From positions 147,817 to 200,010 of the forward strand of contig NZ_JADPRT010000017.1 of the NCBI RefSeq assembly GCF_015690355.1: DNA of 52,194 bases. Reading direction: 5' to 3'. Below are positions 16,299 through 25,309 of this stretch, one piece after another. The position numbers and the translations under genes were made by a program. Source of the stretch: Streptacidiphilus fuscans. GTDB taxonomy: Bacteria; Actinomycetota; Actinomycetes; Streptomycetales; Streptomycetaceae. Below the pieces are notes generated by a model. That model searched no databases. It worked only from the letters and a program-made list of their open reading frames with translations, and was not told where the DNA came from. Every line of letters begins with the position of its first letter. Position 1 is the stretch's first letter.

Positions 16299-16844
16299 TC
16301 AGCGCGAGTGGAGCAAGCGGTACGGGCCGAGGTAGTAGGAGACGGCCATCAGTGACGGACCGTCATCGATCAGGCCCTCCGCCGCGCACCGGACGACTTC
16401 CGCCTCCGTCAGCCACTCGACCCGCTCGGCCTCGCTCACGTCCTGCGGCGCACTGATCCGGGTGCACTCGGTCGCGAGAAAGCAGGAGAACTGCATCGTG
16501 CTGATCCCGGACAGGGCGTGGTACTGCGTGAGCGGCTCGACCCGGCCCGGCCGCCAGCCGGTCTCCTCCTCGATCTCCCGTCGGATCGCCGCCGCCGGGT
16601 CCTCGCCTGGATCCGCCCAGCCCGCCGGTACTTCCCAACCCCACCTGTTGGTGATGAAGCGGTGTCGCCACAGCATCAGGAAGCGGCCCTGCTCGTCGAC
16701 GACGACCGCGGTGGTGGACGGGCGGGGCATCGTCAGGACGTGGTGGTCGACGCGGCCCACCCCGGGGATCTCGACGTCGTCGAGCCACACCTCGACATAG
16801 TCGCTGCCGTAGACGCGCCGACGGCCGTAACTCTTCCACTCCAC
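16299..16844 (-). CDS. Nudix hydrolase
   Basis: 181 residues from ATG 16844. The Nudix box is complete: 'GWADPGEDPAAAIRREIEEE' followed by TGW, matching Gx5Ex7REUxEExGU. The N-terminal strands ('VEVWLDDVEIPG', 'TTAVVVDEQGRFLMLWRHR') and 'WGWEVPAGW' resemble ADP-ribose or nucleotide-sugar pyrophosphatases. The substrate cannot be read from the sequence. The stop codon lies at the edge of the 87-bp repeat, so a rearrangement may have trimmed its downstream flank but not the gene. Confidence 0.93.
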   Translation of the reverse strand: MEWKSYGRRRVYGSDYVEVWLDDVEIPGVGRVDHHVLTMPRPSTTAVVVDEQGRFLMLWRHRFITNRWGWEVPAGWADPGEDPAAAIRREIEEETGWRPGRVEPLTQYHALSGISTMQFSCFLATECTRISAPQDVSEAERVEWLTEAEVVRCAAEGLIDDGPSLMAVSYYLGPYRLLHSR

Positions 16845-17000
16845 TGCTGGAGGCCCTTCAGTCGCGGACGGCTACCCGCGACCCTCTCACGCGCTCGCTC
16901 AGGGCCGGCACCGGCGCTCAGGCGGACTGCCCCGTGGATCCCGTCGAGGCGGGCATGGGTGAGGAAATCGAGGCCGCCGATGGGGCCCACCGGCCAAGGA

Positions 17001-17031
17001 GAGGCGGGATGCACAACCGGCATCCCGCCTC
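17001..17031 (-). terminator. Terminator of the GH92 gene
   Basis: Perfect 12-bp arms (17001-17012 and 17020-17031) around a 7-base loop, 16 bp past the GH92 stop codon on the minus strand. Confidence 0.75.
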
Positions 17032-17046
17032 CCCCAAGGCGGGTGA

Positions 17047-20000
17047 TCACCCGAAGACGAGGACGCCGTCCGGGACGTTGCCGACGGTGACCGGGGTGCC
17101 CGGGGTGCTGGTGGCGACCGTGACCGGGACGAGCTGGTTCACGTTGGAGTCCACCACCCAGGCCGTGGAGCCGTCGTGGCTGAAGCTGAGCGCGTACGCG
17201 CCCGACCCGGTCGGGATGAACGTGCCTGCCGTGTCAGTCGCTAGCGCGATCGGGGTGACGCCGCCCGCGCCGGTGTCCGCGACGTAGGCCGTCGTGCCGT
17301 CCGGGGAGACGGCGACGCCCTGCGGGCCCGCGCCAGCAGGCAGCGTCGCCGTCACGGTGTCCGAGGCGGCGCTGATGACCGACACCGAGGACGAGCCGCC
17401 GTTGGTGACGAGCACCCGGCCGCTGTCGGGGGTGACCGCGACGCCGAACGGGGCCGCGCCGACGGCGATGGTGTGCGTGACGGCGCGGGTCGCCAGGTCG
17501 ACGTCGCTGACGGTGCCGCTGCCCTGGTTCGCCACCCACAGTTGGGTGCCGTCGGGGCTGACGGCCAGTCGCTCCGCCTGGCTGCCCACGGCGACCGGCG
17601 TGCCCGCCGTGAGCGTCGCGACGTCGATCGGCTGGACCGTTCCGTCGCCGTAGTTGCTCACCCACACCGTCTTGCCGTCCGGGGTCGCGGCCAGGTCGGC
17701 CGCGACGTTGCCGACGGGGACGGACTTCACCACGGCGTTGGTCGTGGTGTCGATCACGGTGACGTTGTTGCTGTTGTTGTTCGCGACGAACAGGTCGCCG
17801 CCCGCCACGGCCATCCCGTCCGGGCCGCTGCCCACGGGGATGGCCGGGCCGGCGTTGTGGGTGCGGATGTCCACCGGGGTCACCGTGTTGTCGCTGTAGT
17901 TGGTCACGTACGCGGTCGGGATCGTCTCGCCGGGCTGCGCGACCGTGGCCAGCAGGGAGGCGTTCGGGACGACCGCGCCGTTGGCGGCGTGCGCCGCGAA
18001 GGCCACCTGGTAGTAGCCGGTGGTGGTGGCCGCCGGGGCGGCGATGGTCACCGTGACCTGCGCCGTCCCCTTGGCCGGGGCGGTGACCGTGCCGCTCGCC
18101 GGGCTGACCGACAGGCCGGACGGTGCGGTCGCGTGCCAGGAGACCGCCGCCGGGCGGGAGCCGAGGGTGTTGTCGACCTTGACCGCGACCGTCGTCGTCG
18201 CCCCGGGGGCGAGGCGTACCTGACCAGGCGTCAGGTCGAGCGCGGCGCTGGTGCTCGGCGGGAACCGCACCGGGCCCGCCGGGAACGACGGCGGGGCGTC
18301 GGCGGTGGGCGTGCCCCAGCTGGTGTTCGGCGTGGTGGCGAGCGTGTAGTCGAGCCGGTGCGCCCGGGTCAGGTCGATCCAGGTACGGCCCGTGGCCTGG
18401 CCGTTGACGCGCAGCGACTTCACGTACGTGTCGCCCGCGCCCTGGGCGTCGATGGTCAGGTCACCGTAGGCGCCGTGGACCGTGGCCCTGGGGAACTGCG
18501 GGGCGCCGAGCACCATCATGGGCACGCCCGGCGTCTGCGGGTACATCCCGAGAGCGGCCCATACGTACCAGGAGCTCATCGCGCCGAGGTCGTCGTTGCC
18601 CGGCTCGCCGCCCGGAGTCAGCGCGTACAGCTGGCTGGTCACGCGGTGGACGACGGACTGCGTCTTCCACGGCTCGCCGACGCTGTCGTAGACCCAGGGC
18701 GAGTCGAGCGCGATCTCGTTGCCCTGCCACTGGTAGGGCGCGTCCGGACCGGCGTTGAGCTGGGTGAAGTAGGTGTCCAGCCGCTTGAGGGTCGCCTGCC
18801 TGCCGCCCATTCCCTGGACCAGGCCCGCCAGGTCCTGCGGGACCATCCACGTGTACTGGGCGGCGTTGCCCTCTTGGAAGCCGTCCTGGCCGAAGCCCGA
18901 GACGGACACGGGCGGCCCGGACGGGAAAGCGCCTGCGGCGTCCCGCGGTTCGACGTAGCCGTTCGACGTGTCGAAGAGGTTCGCCCAGTTCTGCGAGCGC
19001 TTGCTGAACACCGCGCTGTCCGCGCTCTTGCCGAGGGTGGTCGCGAGCCGCGAGATGGCGAAGTCGTCGAGGGCGTACTCCAGCGTCTCGGAGGCCCCGT
19101 TGGGCACCGGGCTGATCGAGTCCGAGCCGATGTTCGGCACGTACCCGTCCTTGATGTACGCGGCGCCGTTGGGCCGCTCGACGTACCAACCCTGGCCGGG
19201 CGCACCGGTGGTGCCGTCGGCTCCCTTCACCATGTCGGCGAGCGCGGCGGAGGCGTCGAAGCCGCGCGCGCCGAAGGCGTAGGTGTCGGCGAGTATCGGG
19301 TCGGCGGAGTCGCCGTTCATCACCCCCGTGTAGCCGTTGGCCGAGGGCCACTTGGGCAGGGAGCCGCCCTGGGCCGCGTCGTTCAGCAGCGAGGTCGCCA
19401 TGTCCGCGGCCACGCGCGGGTCGATGGTGGCCAGCAGCGGGGTCTGCGAGCGGTAGATGTCCCAGCCGGAGTAGTTGGCGTACTGGGCGTGGCCCGGCTG
19501 CGTCTGGTGGACCTTCTCGTCGAAGCCGAGGTACCGCCCGTCGGCGTCGCTGAACAGGCTCGGCTCCAACGAGGCGTGGTAGAGCGCCGTGTAGAAGGTC
19601 GCCTGCTGGGCGCGGGTGCCCCCGGCGACGGCGATCGTGCCGAGCTGCCGGTTCCACGCGGCGGTGGCCGCTGCCGCGACGGTGCCGACGTCGAAGGTGC
19701 GCGCCTCGGCGTTCAGGTTGTCCAACGCGCCCTGGACGCTGACGTACGAGACCGCGACCTCCATGCCGACGTGCGCGTTCTTGGTGGTGTCGAAGGTCAG
19801 CCAGCCACCGGCGACGACGCCGGATCCCTGGGCGCCGGTCGCGGTGCCCGGCGTGGTCGCGTAGTTCTTGGAGCGCGGGTTCTGCTTGCCCTGCACGCTG
19901 ACGCTCGTGCGGCCCGCCGACGTGGCGACGTGCGCGGCGCTCGCTCCGCCCCACGTGCCCGAGGCGGTGAACGGCCGGTCGAAGCGGGCGGCGAAGTGGA

Positions 20001-20754
20001 CCGTGTAGCTGTTCGGCTGGCCGCAGAAGTGGCCGCTGGTGACGGTGCCGGTGATCTCCCGGTCGCCGACGGCCTGGAAGCTCGCGGAGGAGCTGCCGTT
20101 GGCGCTGTCCGCGACCTTCACCAGCAGGCGGGCCTGGGTCGACGCCGGATAGGCGAAGTCGGCGACGCCGGTACGCGCAGTGACCGCGAGCTGCGTGCGG
20201 ACGCCGCCCGCGGTCACCGCGTAGGAGCCGGGGTGCGCGCTCTGCGAGGCCTGGGTGAACGCCGCCGAGGCCGAGTCGGGGTCGGACGGCAGCGCGCCGG
20301 TCATCGGCAGGATCGGGAAGTCCCCCGCGATCGGGCAGCCCGGCCCGGACAGGTGGGTGAGGCTGAACCCGGTGATGCTGTGGTCGGCGACGTTGTAGCC
20401 ACCGCCGTCTGGACGTGACGGAGTGTCAGGACTCCACTGCACCATGCCGAACGGCAGGTCCGCGCCCGGAAAAGTGTCGACCTGGCCGACGACGGCCCCG
20501 CCGCTCCCGGTACCGACCAATGGGTCGACCAGCGCCGCGGGGTCGGTGACGGGAACGGTCGCGGCGGCTGGGCCGTCAGCTGCGCCTGGCGAGGCGGCGG
20601 CCTGCGCGGCGGTCGGTATGACCGCCACGATCAGCGCGCCGGCCACCGTCGCGGCCAGCGCCCCGACGCGGGGCAGCCGGCCCGGCGGCCGGGATCGGGT
20701 CGAACGACGTGGTTGACGAGGTATCGGCATCGACATCGCTGTCATCATGGACAC
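17047..20754 (-). CDS. Secreted GH92 alpha-mannosidase with NEW3-like and beta-propeller domains
   Basis: 1235 residues. After a signal peptide ('VGALAATVAGALIVAVIPTA' to 'AAQAAA') comes a GH92 exo-alpha-mannosidase domain (about residues 55-790) with family motifs 'DTFPGADLPFGMVQWSPDTP', 'ITGFSLTHLSGPGCP', 'AQYTWMVPQDLAGLV', 'GNEIALDSPWVYDSVGEPW' and 'GNDDLGAMSSWYVWAALGMY'. These hold the Glu and paired Asp used for Ca-dependent inverting cleavage of terminal mannose. An immunoglobulin-like NEW3-type domain follows (about 830-930), then seven YVTN-type repeats (about 940-1235) that should close one seven-bladed propeller. The propeller probably binds substrate or surface. GTG 20754 or nearby ATGs (20748, 20745, 20736) are possible starts; none has a strong ribosome site. 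Confidence 0.93.
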   Translation of the reverse strand: MSMMTAMSMPIPRQPRRSTRSRPPGRLPRVGALAATVAGALIVAVIPTAAQAAASPGAADGPAAATVPVTDPAALVDPLVGTGSGGAVVGQVDTFPGADLPFGMVQWSPDTPSRPDGGGYNVADHSITGFSLTHLSGPGCPIAGDFPILPMTGALPSDPDSASAAFTQASQSAHPGSYAVTAGGVRTQLAVTARTGVADFAYPASTQARLLVKVADSANGSSSASFQAVGDREITGTVTSGHFCGQPNSYTVHFAARFDRPFTASGTWGGASAAHVATSAGRTSVSVQGKQNPRSKNYATTPGTATGAQGSGVVAGGWLTFDTTKNAHVGMEVAVSYVSVQGALDNLNAEARTFDVGTVAAAATAAWNRQLGTIAVAGGTRAQQATFYTALYHASLEPSLFSDADGRYLGFDEKVHQTQPGHAQYANYSGWDIYRSQTPLLATIDPRVAADMATSLLNDAAQGGSLPKWPSANGYTGVMNGDSADPILADTYAFGARGFDASAALADMVKGADGTTGAPGQGWYVERPNGAAYIKDGYVPNIGSDSISPVPNGASETLEYALDDFAISRLATTLGKSADSAVFSKRSQNWANLFDTSNGYVEPRDAAGAFPSGPPVSVSGFGQDGFQEGNAAQYTWMVPQDLAGLVQGMGGRQATLKRLDTYFTQLNAGPDAPYQWQGNEIALDSPWVYDSVGEPWKTQSVVHRVTSQLYALTPGGEPGNDDLGAMSSWYVWAALGMYPQTPGVPMMVLGAPQFPRATVHGAYGDLTIDAQGAGDTYVKSLRVNGQATGRTWIDLTRAHRLDYTLATTPNTSWGTPTADAPPSFPAGPVRFPPSTSAALDLTPGQVRLAPGATTTVAVKVDNTLGSRPAAVSWHATAPSGLSVSPASGTVTAPAKGTAQVTVTIAAPAATTTGYYQVAFAAHAANGAVVPNASLLATVAQPGETIPTAYVTNYSDNTVTPVDIRTHNAGPAIPVGSGPDGMAVAGGDLFVANNNSNNVTVIDTTTNAVVKSVPVGNVAADLAATPDGKTVWVSNYGDGTVQPIDVATLTAGTPVAVGSQAERLAVSPDGTQLWVANQGSGTVSDVDLATRAVTHTIAVGAAPFGVAVTPDSGRVLVTNGGSSSVSVISAASDTVTATLPAGAGPQGVAVSPDGTTAYVADTGAGGVTPIALATDTAGTFIPTGSGAYALSFSHDGSTAWVVDSNVNQLVPVTVATSTPGTPVTVGNVPDGVLVFG

Positions 20755-20899
20755 TGCGGAAGTGACTCACGCCTGAACAGACACCGTCAAGGTCTCCCAC
20801 GATGAATGACGCAATGTCATGGCGGGTTTTGAGAAGCGCCGATCGGCGGTGCTCGCAGCCGTCAAGTACCCGAGCCCGCGCCCAACGTCCGTGCCAGGA

Positions 20900-21739
20900 C
20901 TACGGCTTGATCCCGACGGCGGCGTAGAACGACACCTGGGCGTCCGTCGCGTCCCCCGGCAGCGGGTCGTCGCCGTCGTCCGGACGCCAGCGGTGGGCCG
21001 TCACGATCTCCGGCTCCAGCAGCTCCAGGCCGTCGAAGAAGGAGGCGAACTGCTCCCGGTTCCTCAACTGGAGGGTGGTGCCCACCTGGTTGTAGATCTC
21101 CTGGACCTTGGGCGCGCCCTCCGGGTCCAGCTCGGCGGTGGCGTGCGAGAGCACCAGCGCGGAGCCGGACGGCAGCGGCTTGAACAGCCGGTCGACGATG
21201 GCCTGCGCCTCGCGGATGTCCGGGACGAAGTGCAGCAGCGCGACCATCGACAGCACCACCGGCTGCCCGAGGTCCAGCGTCTCGGCCAGCTGCGGAGCGT
21301 CCAGGATCGCCTCGGGATCGCGGACGTCACCGTGGATGTAGGCCGTCCGGCCCTCGGGGGTGCTGGTCATCAGCGCCCGCGAGTGCGCGAGCACGACCGG
21401 GTCGTGGTCCACGTAGACGACCCGCGCGTCCGGCGCGACCGACTGCGCGACCTCGTGCAGGTTCGGCGAGGTGGGGATCCCCGTACCGATGTCCAGCCAC
21501 TGGCGCAGACCCAGCTCCGCCAGCGCCCGGGTCGACCGGCGCATGAAGGCCCGGTTCGCGCGGACCGCCAGCCTCATGTTCGGGAAGACCTGGAGCACCC
21601 GCTCGGCGGCCTCGCGGTCCACCGCGTAGTTGTCCTTGCCGCCCAGGAAGTAGTCGTACATCCGCGCACTGTGCGGGACGTCCTGCCGTATGCGCGCGCT
21701 GAGCGGCTCGCTCGACACCGAACCCTCCGTCTCGCTCAT
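20900..21739 (-). CDS. SAM-dependent methyltransferase (DUF574/Methyltransf_19 type)
   Basis: 279 residues from ATG 21739 (GAAGGGAAG upstream). Family landmarks: 'DVPHSARMYDYFLGGKDNYA' near the start, 'FMRRSTRALAELGLRQWLDI' leading into the SAM loop 'GTGIPTSPNLHEVAQ', 'VVYVDHDPVVLAHSRALM' and 'LLHFVPD'. These enzymes are abundant in actinomycetes and largely uncharacterised. Divergent from the Fic gene with a 122-bp shared promoter region. Confidence 0.93.
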   Translation of the reverse strand: MSETEGSVSSEPLSARIRQDVPHSARMYDYFLGGKDNYAVDREAAERVLQVFPNMRLAVRANRAFMRRSTRALAELGLRQWLDIGTGIPTSPNLHEVAQSVAPDARVVYVDHDPVVLAHSRALMTSTPEGRTAYIHGDVRDPEAILDAPQLAETLDLGQPVVLSMVALLHFVPDIREAQAIVDRLFKPLPSGSALVLSHATAELDPEGAPKVQEIYNQVGTTLQLRNREQFASFFDGLELLEPEIVTAHRWRPDDGDDPLPGDATDAQVSFYAAVGIKP

Positions 21740-21861
21740 CCGCTGCGCTTCCCTTCTTCCGTGCGGCACACCCAACCAGCCCGAAGTCTAGTCAAGTTGT
21801 TGATCTTTCAGGCACATTCTGCCAGGCACCCTGGTCCACCAAAGCCCGCCTTGACTGATTG

Positions 21862-23019
21862 ATGCCATCATGGTGTCATTACTTCATGCTCTACGCTACG
21901 CCGAACCTGCACGACGCCGACCAGGCCGTCCTCGCCGAGATCGGAGAGATGCGGGACCGACTGCGCCTGCACCTGCGCACCCCACGCCGGTGGGAGGGGC
22001 AACTGCGGCGCAACCTCACGGCTCGGGCGATCGCCGGGTCGAACACCATCGAGGGCTACGCGGCGAGCGTGTCGGACGTCGAGGACATCATGGTCGGCGA
22101 GGCGCCCATCGAGGCCAACGACACCGTTGCGGCTGAGATCGAGGGCTACCGGCAGGCGATGACCTACATCCAACGCCTTGCCGAGGCCGGTGACGACTTC
22201 TCCTACAGCAAGGGGCTGCTCAACTCGCTGCACTTCATGATGCAGGGGCACCACCTGCTCAAACGCCCCGGCTGGTGGCGTAGCGGGCCGGTGTACGTCA
22301 CCTCGGCCGAGGATCCCACCATCGCCGCCTACACCGCTCCCGACCCCGAGCAGGTTCCGGCCCTCACCGGCGAACTGGTGGAGTGGTTGAACGAGGGCGA
22401 CCTGGATGCACCGGGCCTGGTGCGGGCCTCAATGGCGCACCTGAACCTGGTCGCGATCCATCCCTGGTCGGACGGCAACGGCCGGATGTCCCGCGCCCTG
22501 CATACTCTCGTGCTCGCCCGAGAAGGCATCATGGCACCGGAGTTCTCGAGCATCGAGGAGTGGCTCGGCCGGGCCCGCAACACCTACCGCTACTACGACG
22601 TCCTCGCCGAGGTCGGCGGACCCGTCTGGACTCCCGATCGCGACACGCTCCCCTGGGTTCGCTTCTGCCTGCGCGCCCACCATCAGCAGGCCCAGACCGT
22701 CGAGCGCCAGGTGCACACCACCCGCGAGGTCTGGACCGGCCTCGAACAGGCCCTCGAGCAACGCGACTGGCCCGACCGCATGATCTACGCGCTCTACCCC
22801 GCCGCCATGAGCAACCGCATCCGCCGCGCCACCTACCAGGCGGACGCCGAGCTGAGCGAGCAGCAGGCACAGCGAGACATCCGCGAACTCGTCCGCGCCG
22901 GCTGGCTCACCGCCAAGGGCGAGGCCCAGGGCCGCTACTACGTCGCAGGCCCCGACCTGCCCGAGGAGATCACCCACGGCGTCCGCGAACCGAAGCCGTT
23001 GCGCGACCCCTACGCGTGA
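21862..23019 (+). CDS. Fic family protein with N-terminal inhibitory motif
   Basis: 385 residues. Fic enzymes transfer AMP or another nucleotide part to target hydroxyls. The active-site loop is complete, 'HPWSDGNGRMSR' from His200 (Trp replaces the usual Phe). The auto-inhibitory motif (S/T)xxxE(G/N) is present at residues 60-65 ('SNTIEG'), so the protein is class II and should restrain itself. The C-terminus is a winged helix ('DAELSEQQAQRDIRELVRAG', 'GWLTAKGEAQGRYYVAG'), common in DNA-associated Fic proteins. Start ATG 21862 or ATG 21886; neither has a clear ribosome site. No antitoxin gene is next to it. Confidence 0.92.
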   Translation: MPSWCHYFMLYATPNLHDADQAVLAEIGEMRDRLRLHLRTPRRWEGQLRRNLTARAIAGSNTIEGYAASVSDVEDIMVGEAPIEANDTVAAEIEGYRQAMTYIQRLAEAGDDFSYSKGLLNSLHFMMQGHHLLKRPGWWRSGPVYVTSAEDPTIAAYTAPDPEQVPALTGELVEWLNEGDLDAPGLVRASMAHLNLVAIHPWSDGNGRMSRALHTLVLAREGIMAPEFSSIEEWLGRARNTYRYYDVLAEVGGPVWTPDRDTLPWVRFCLRAHHQQAQTVERQVHTTREVWTGLEQALEQRDWPDRMIYALYPAAMSNRIRRATYQADAELSEQQAQRDIRELVRAGWLTAKGEAQGRYYVAGPDLPEEITHGVREPKPLRDPYA

Positions 23020-23067
23020 GACGCATTCCTCGAAGGCGGACACGTGACAAGCCGCCGAACAGACCCT

Positions 23068-23316
23068 TCAGCCGCCCAGCCAGCTGAAGCCGAGCACGAC
23101 CAGCACCAGGGCGATGCCCAGCAGGGCGAGAATGATCGGCGTCAGCACCAGAACCAGGGCGCCCATCTCGCCGATCCGCACCAGGGTCGACGAGGACCCG
23201 CGCGGCGCCTGCTGCTCCGCCTGCCGGCCCCGGCGTCCGGGCGGACCGGACGCCGCCGGGCCGGGCGGGTTGGACGTACGCCGTCTGGAACCGTTAGCCA
23301 CCGATGCCCTCCTCAT
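23068..23316 (-). CDS. Small membrane protein
   Basis: 82 residues from ATG 23316: a basic and Gly/Pro-rich N-terminus ('MRRASVANGSRRRTSNPPGP'), then one long hydrophobic segment ('MGALVLVLTPIILALLGIAL' continuing to 'VLVVLGFSWLGG'). No clear ribosome site and no recognised family. Convergent with the Fic gene. Moderately supported. Confidence 0.5.
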   Translation of the reverse strand: MRRASVANGSRRRTSNPPGPAASGPPGRRGRQAEQQAPRGSSSTLVRIGEMGALVLVLTPIILALLGIALVLVVLGFSWLGG

Positions 23317-23411
23317 GCCGTCTGTTCCGCACCGTAGCATCTACATCCGCGTAGAAATTAAGGACGGGGTGGGCTACAGGAATGTAGACGATGAAGGCGG
23401 GTGTGACCAGG

Positions 23412-24434
23412 TCAGCCGACGACGGCCGCGGTCACCAGAGCGGAGGCGACGGACTCGCCCCGCTGGAGGAGGTCGACGCGGATCCGGACGCCCCCGTCGC
23501 CGAGGTCGGGCTCGCGGGAGGTGACGATCTCGGTCGGCACGTCGAGCTCGGCGTAGCGGTCGAACGTCGAGGTGATGCCGGTGATGACGATCTGCCGCGG
23601 GTGCAGGACGCGGTGCACGGTCTGGCGGGCGGCCTCCAGCAGGACCATCCCCGGGATGTGGTCGACCGGGTGGTCGAAGAGGACCGGGTGCGCCAGGTTG
23701 CAGCGCAGCTGCCAGCGGCCCGGCTCGGAGGCCTCGGGAGCATCGGAGACCTCCGCGAGGACCACATCGGCGACGTCGTCCCGTGCCACCAGTCTGGGCG
23801 CGACCGCCTGCGGCGGGACGACGGCGGCCTCGGACGGGTCCGAGGCGGTGAACGACGCGGTGAACCGGTCCAGGATGTCGCCGCGCATCCGCTTGTAGAC
23901 GGCGGGCGAGGAGGCGACGAAGCCGAAGGAACCGGTGCCGACCTGGGTTGCGCCGCGGTAGACCCCGACCGCGCCCTCCGCGCCGATCACCTGCTTGCCC
24001 CGGCGGCGGAAGTTGTAGCAGGACACCGACAGCTCCAGATCGGTCGGGACGCCGCCGCACCGCAGGCCCTCGTCCGCGATGTCGAAGGCGATGCGGTCCA
24101 TGATGAAGCTGTGGCCGATCGGTATGCCGTAGCCGACGTGACCGATCATCAGACCCGCCTGCCGAATCGTTTCAGCAAGCAGCATCGGGTCGTGCCGGCC
24201 GTCGCGGGAGCGGTAGTAGCTGTGGCCGCGCGGCCACTGCGCGCTGACCCGGAAGGCGTCCGGGACCTCGTCCGCCATCAGGTGCGTGAGCAGCACCTCG
24301 GAGACCGCCGCACGGTGGACGTAGCGGCGCGGCACCGGCTGCTGGAAGAAGTCGTTCGCGTCGAGCTCGATAGTGGCTGTCCCTGAGCCGGAAGCGGCTG
24401 TGGACCCGATGTCGGTGCTGGACATGACGCGCAT
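23412..24434 (-). CDS. afsA: AfsA-family gamma-butyrolactone autoregulator synthase
   Basis: 340 residues from ATG 24434 with AGGGGAG six bases upstream. It has two AfsA hot-dog repeats: the first around 'PVPRRYVHRAAVSEVLLT' and 'AQWPRGHSYYRSRDGRHDP', the second around 'HPVLFDHPVDHIPGMVLLEA'. AfsA-type enzymes join a beta-ketoacyl-ACP to dihydroxyacetone phosphate, the key step to A-factor-type signals. It is divergent from an ArpA-type receptor gene, and a candidate receptor operator lies about 50 bp upstream. The synthase should therefore be repressed until the signal builds up. The symbol names the family, not a proven orthologue. Confidence 0.93.
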   Translation of the reverse strand: MRVMSSTDIGSTAASGSGTATIELDANDFFQQPVPRRYVHRAAVSEVLLTHLMADEVPDAFRVSAQWPRGHSYYRSRDGRHDPMLLAETIRQAGLMIGHVGYGIPIGHSFIMDRIAFDIADEGLRCGGVPTDLELSVSCYNFRRRGKQVIGAEGAVGVYRGATQVGTGSFGFVASSPAVYKRMRGDILDRFTASFTASDPSEAAVVPPQAVAPRLVARDDVADVVLAEVSDAPEASEPGRWQLRCNLAHPVLFDHPVDHIPGMVLLEAARQTVHRVLHPRQIVITGITSTFDRYAELDVPTEIVTSREPDLGDGGVRIRVDLLQRGESVASALVTAAVVG

Positions 24435-24487
24435 GGGTGACTCCCCTGGCAGCCCTTGGCACCACCCTGCGCGGTGCCGCCAAATAA

Positions 24488-24512
24488 AAGTACCTGTCGG
24501 TTGGTTTTCTTT
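24488..24512. promoter_or_regulatory. Candidate autoregulatory element (ARE) at the synthase promoter
   Basis: TACC-TGTCGGTT-GGTTTTC fits the pattern ACC-N8-GGTT shared by four sites in this locus and resembles published ArpA/ScbR-type operators. ACC is at 24492-24494 and GGTT at 24503-24506, about 55 bp before the afsA start. Confidence 0.65.
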
Positions 24513-24638
24513 TCAAGGCCTCTGCCCGAGGGGCGTCGAGATTCAGCCGCCACAGATCCACGGGCCGCCAATACTTGGGTGATCCACCAGAAAACGGTCA
24601 TCCTGTGCCCAATCCCTGCCCTTCCTCTGGGCGAGTGC

Positions 24639-24662
24639 GATACCGTCTGTCTGGTTTGTAAA
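24639..24662. promoter_or_regulatory. Candidate ARE at the receptor promoter
   Basis: ATACC-GTCTGTCT-GGTTTGT, with ACC at 24642-24644 and GGTT at 24653-24656, ending about 25 bp before the receptor start codon. Same spacing as the other three sites. Predicts self-repression by the receptor. Confidence 0.7.
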
Positions 24663-24685
24663 TATCGATGACGATGGGCTGACCA

Positions 24686-25309
24686 GTGGCAAAGCAAGAT
24701 CGAGCGGTACGGACCCGGGAGGCTGTCCTCGTCGCCGCGGGCGAGGCCTTCGCGGACAACGGCTTCCTCGGCACGAGCATGGCCGACATCCTGGAGCGGG
24801 CCGGAGTGACGAAGGGCGCGCTCTACTTCCACTTCGCCTCCAAGGAGGAGCTCGCCTTCGCCCTGATCGAGGAGGAGGAGCTGCGCGCCGGCCAGATGGT
24901 GAACGAGTTCCTCGAACGGGACCTGCCGCCGCTCCAGACGCTGATCGCGATGGTGAACCGCTGGGCGCAGATCATCCAGACGGACCCGGTGGTCCGCGCC
25001 GGCGTGCGGCTGATCGTCGAGCAGGGGACGTACAACCGCCCGATGCCCGGCCCCTACGGCCAGTGGGACACCCGCGTCGCCGAGCTGCTGGAACGCGCGG
25101 CGGAACAGGGCGACCTGCGCAAGGGCGTGGACTCCAAGGCGGCGGCCGAGTTCATCGTCGCCGCGTTCACCGGCATCCAGCTGGTCTCGCAGATCTCCTC
25201 GGCCCACCAGGACCTGCAGGAGCGGCTGCAGGTGATGTGGGAGCTGCTCCTCGGCGGACTGCTGGCGGAGGGACGCTCCGTGGTCTTCGTGCCGGGCGGC
25301 GCGCTGTGA
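24686..25309 (+). CDS. TetR-family gamma-butyrolactone receptor (ArpA/ScbR type)
   Basis: 207 residues from a GTG start. The N-terminal HTH is typical of autoregulator receptors ('MAKQDRAVRTREAVLVAA', 'GTSMADILERAGVTKGALYF'). The ligand pocket keeps the key Trp at position 127 ('GPYGQWDTRVAELL'), the residue that contacts the butyrolactone in the CprB/ArpA group. Divergent from the AfsA synthase gene with a 251-bp shared promoter containing two candidate operators. The stop codon overlaps the start of the reductase gene (GTGA), so the two are translated together. Expected to repress until the signal binds. Confidence 0.93.
   Translation: MAKQDRAVRTREAVLVAAGEAFADNGFLGTSMADILERAGVTKGALYFHFASKEELAFALIEEEELRAGQMVNEFLERDLPPLQTLIAMVNRWAQIIQTDPVVRAGVRLIVEQGTYNRPMPGPYGQWDTRVAELLERAAEQGDLRKGVDSKAAAEFIVAAFTGIQLVSQISSAHQDLQERLQVMWELLLGGLLAEGRSVVFVPGGAL

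Noticed and set aside
230..20418. Very long antisense frames such as 230-1921 (+), 2675-5260 (+) and 17473-20418 (+)
   Set aside because: They are opposite well-supported genes, are rich in Arg, Gly, Ala and Val, have no domains, and arise from the high GC content.
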